NCBI GenBank assembly: GCA_913056505.1
Contig: CAJXLZ010000001.1
Location: 1 to 26,283 of the forward strand
Origin: an uncultured Desulfurellaceae bacterium
GTDB taxonomy: Bacteria > Campylobacterota_A > Desulfurellia > Desulfurellales > Hippeaceae
Reading direction: 5' to 3'
DNA length: 26,283 nt
The notes under the pieces were generated by a model. It ran no database searches. It worked only from the letters and a program-made list of their open reading frames with translations, and was not told the origin of the DNA. Below are positions 24,975 through 26,283 of this stretch, piece after piece. Every line of letters begins with the position of its first letter. Position 1 is the first letter of the stretch. Both the position numbers and the translations under genes were made by a program.

Positions 24975-26077
24975 TTAAATATGTTTTTAAATTTACCTAT
25001 AATAGAATCTTTATACGTTAATTCTTCGCCCGATTCCTTGGCGAATTCTTCAAGTATCTCTCTTTGCCTTTGAGTTATTGTGGTAGGTATTTTTACATTT
25101 ATTATCACTATTTGATCTCCGCGGGTACCAGATAACTCAACACCTTTGCCTTTCATAATAAATTTACGATTATTTTGTGTTCCGGGTGGTATGGATAGTT
25201 CTTCCTCACCCCATATTGTTGGTACTTTGATAGTTGCGCCCAACGTAGCTTGCGTAATTGATATAGGAAGCTCTAAAATTATATTTTTCCCATCTCTTTT
25301 AAACAGGTCACTTTCTCTAACGGAAATATATATGTATAGGTCGCCATTTGGCCCGCCATTGCGTCCTTCGTAACCCCTATTCGACACCTTTATAATATTT
25401 CCATTATCTATACCTGGAGGTATTTTAATCTTTAGTTTTTCCTTTTCATATATGTATCCGCTACCTGAGCACCTTTTGCATGTTTTCGTTATAATCTTGC
25501 CGCTGCCTGAACAATGTTGGCACGTTTTCCTAACGGAGAAAAAACCTTGTGAATACTCAACCTCACCTCTTCCTTTGCAGTATGGGCATGTTTGTATACC
25601 ACCTTTTTCTGCACCTGTTCCATTGCAGTTGGGACATATTTTTCTATTTTTTATCTCTATCTCTTTTTCTGCCCCGAATACAGCTTCTTTAAAATCGATT
25701 GTTAAATTAAGCCGTACATCTTCCCCTTTTTGAGGTCTTTTCCTCCTATTTCTTCTTGATTGAAAGTCTCCAAATATATCCCCAAAGACGCTGGAAAATG
25801 TGTCAAATATATCTTCAGCCGTAGCTGATTCAAAGCCTTCAAATCCTGAAAATCCGCCCATATCACCAACGCTTCCGAATTGATCATACTGGGCTCTTTT
25901 TGATTCATCCGATAAAACAGAGTATGCTTCGTTAATTTTTTTAAATTTTTCTTCTGCTTTTTTGTCACCGGGATTTCTATCGGGATGATATTTAATAGCT
26001 AATTTTCTGTATGCTTTTTTTATCTCTTCTTGGGTTGCATCCCTGTTCACGCCTAATATATCATAATAATCGTTCAT
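24971..26077 (-). CDS. dnaJ: Chaperone DnaJ (Hsp40), type I
   Basis: This co-chaperone stimulates DnaK ATPase and delivers unfolded clients. The 368 residues contain all parts of a type I J-protein: a J domain (residues 2-65) with HPD at 31-33, a Gly/Phe-rich linker (about 67-105), and four CxxCxGxG zinc motifs. The cysteine pairs are 148/151, 164/167, 186/189 and 200/203. The C-terminal substrate-binding domains follow. An AGGTAT-type ribosome site lies 7 bp before the ATG. dnaK and grpE are not in the window. The gene is followed by the DUF445 gene with a 4-bp overlap. A heat-shock promoter (CIRCE or sigma32 type) was not recognised in the 90 bp upstream. Confidence 0.97.
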   Translation of the reverse strand: MNDYYDILGVNRDATQEEIKKAYRKLAIKYHPDRNPGDKKAEEKFKKINEAYSVLSDESKRAQYDQFGSVGDMGGFSGFEGFESATAEDIFDTFSSVFGDIFGDFQSRRNRRKRPQKGEDVRLNLTIDFKEAVFGAEKEIEIKNRKICPNCNGTGAEKGGIQTCPYCKGRGEVEYSQGFFSVRKTCQHCSGSGKIITKTCKRCSGSGYIYEKEKLKIKIPPGIDNGNIIKVSNRGYEGRNGGPNGDLYIYISVRESDLFKRDGKNIILELPISITQATLGATIKVPTIWGEEELSIPPGTQNNRKFIMKGKGVELSGTRGDQIVIINVKIPTTITQRQREILEEFAKESGEELTYKDSIIGKFKNIFK

Positions 26078-26166
26078 TCATATACCTATCTATATACAAG
26101 CAAAAAAACAGACATAGATTTGATCAATTAACAATCAAAAGTGCCAATTTGTCATTTTTTGCTTTT

Positions 26167-26270
26167 TTGTCATTTCCACGAACGCTCAGAATCCAGATTC
26201 CAAATCCCAGACTCCAAATTCCGCATCAAGTAATGTCACCCCGTGCTTGACACGGGGGGCGGAATGACAA
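26167..26270. repeat. Inverted-repeat element, copy C
   Basis: The element is 104 bp, the same length as copy A, from TTGTCATTTCC (26167) to GGAATGACAA (26261-26270). Inside are AATCCAGATTCC-type direct repeats and a strong hairpin, CCCCGTG-CTTGA-CACGGGG (26239-26257). The flank GAGGACA follows, as after copy B1. It lies upstream of dnaJ. The remaining 80 bp of this gap (26078-26166) hold only the dnaJ leader. Confidence 0.82.
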
Positions 26271-26283
26271 GAGGACAGTGTGA

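Noticed and set aside
26141..26160. TTGGCAC on the minus strand upstream of dnaJ, resembling a sigma54 -24 box
   Set aside because: The -12 half is off by one base and lacks the invariant GC, so it does not meet the sigma54 pattern.
26011..26250. + strand open frame across the dnaJ 5' end and copy C
   Set aside because: It is antisense to dnaJ and repeat-derived at its C-terminus (RIQIPNPRLQIP pattern).

Overview
The window is a compact, AT-rich stretch of bacterial chromosome. It carries about 24 intact genes, nearly all core metabolism, separated by short gaps or 4-bp ATGA/GTGA overlaps. An LptE lipoprotein with a lipobox, a ZapE-type ATPase and an MscS channel with a large extracytoplasmic domain point to a Gram-negative (two-membrane) cell. 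A THI4-type thiazole synthase without a sulfur-donor cysteine, FabK rather than FabI, a class II aldolase and an E. coli-type IlvD fit an anaerobic or sulfide-rich lifestyle. A lineage near Desulfurella/Hippea, Deferribacteres or Aquificota is my best guess from gene content; it is inference and cannot be settled without a search.

Layout. 1-60: tail of an upstream gene. 77-4102: MscS-family channel, a COG2509-type FAD dehydrogenase and a nitroreductase. 4349-12339: a long rightward operon of a YggU/DUF167 protein, FmdB zinc ribbon, ndk, rpmF, then plsX-fabH-fabK-fabD-fabG-acpP-fabF, followed by a terminator-like hairpin and a gph-like HAD phosphatase. 12326-13366: zapE on the minus strand, converging on gph. 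13483-16155: a good sigma70-type promoter, then fba, pgi and a YbgC-like thioesterase. 16156-16534: a non-coding gap with an inverted-repeat element and the ilvD promoter. 16535-23445: ilvD, leuS, lptE, thi4 and a phosphomannomutase/phosphoglucomutase. 23446-23684: further repeat copies. 23685-26077: dnaJ and a DUF445 membrane protein on the minus strand, overlapping by 4 bp. 26167-26270: another repeat copy.

The central block supplies phosphatidic-acid precursors and fatty-acid chains: PlsX makes acyl-phosphate, FabD/FabH/FabF/FabG/FabK with ACP start and extend chains, and rpmF ties the block to ribosome supply. The dehydratase (FabZ) and acetyl-CoA carboxylase are not here. fba and pgi serve glycolysis or gluconeogenesis, and the mutase feeds sugar nucleotides for envelope glycans, the same compartment LptE serves.

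I found no CRISPR array, phage, IS transposase, toxin-antitoxin pair, tRNA or rRNA, and no defence-like or clearly undescribed system. The items most worth a second look are the short inverted-repeat elements, the cysteine-free THI4, the hairpin placed directly before gph, and the coupled dnaJ-DUF445 pair. Several starts were moved from the longest open frame using Shine-Dalgarno position and family alignment (MscS, YggU, FabH, FabK, ZapE, LptE, THI4).
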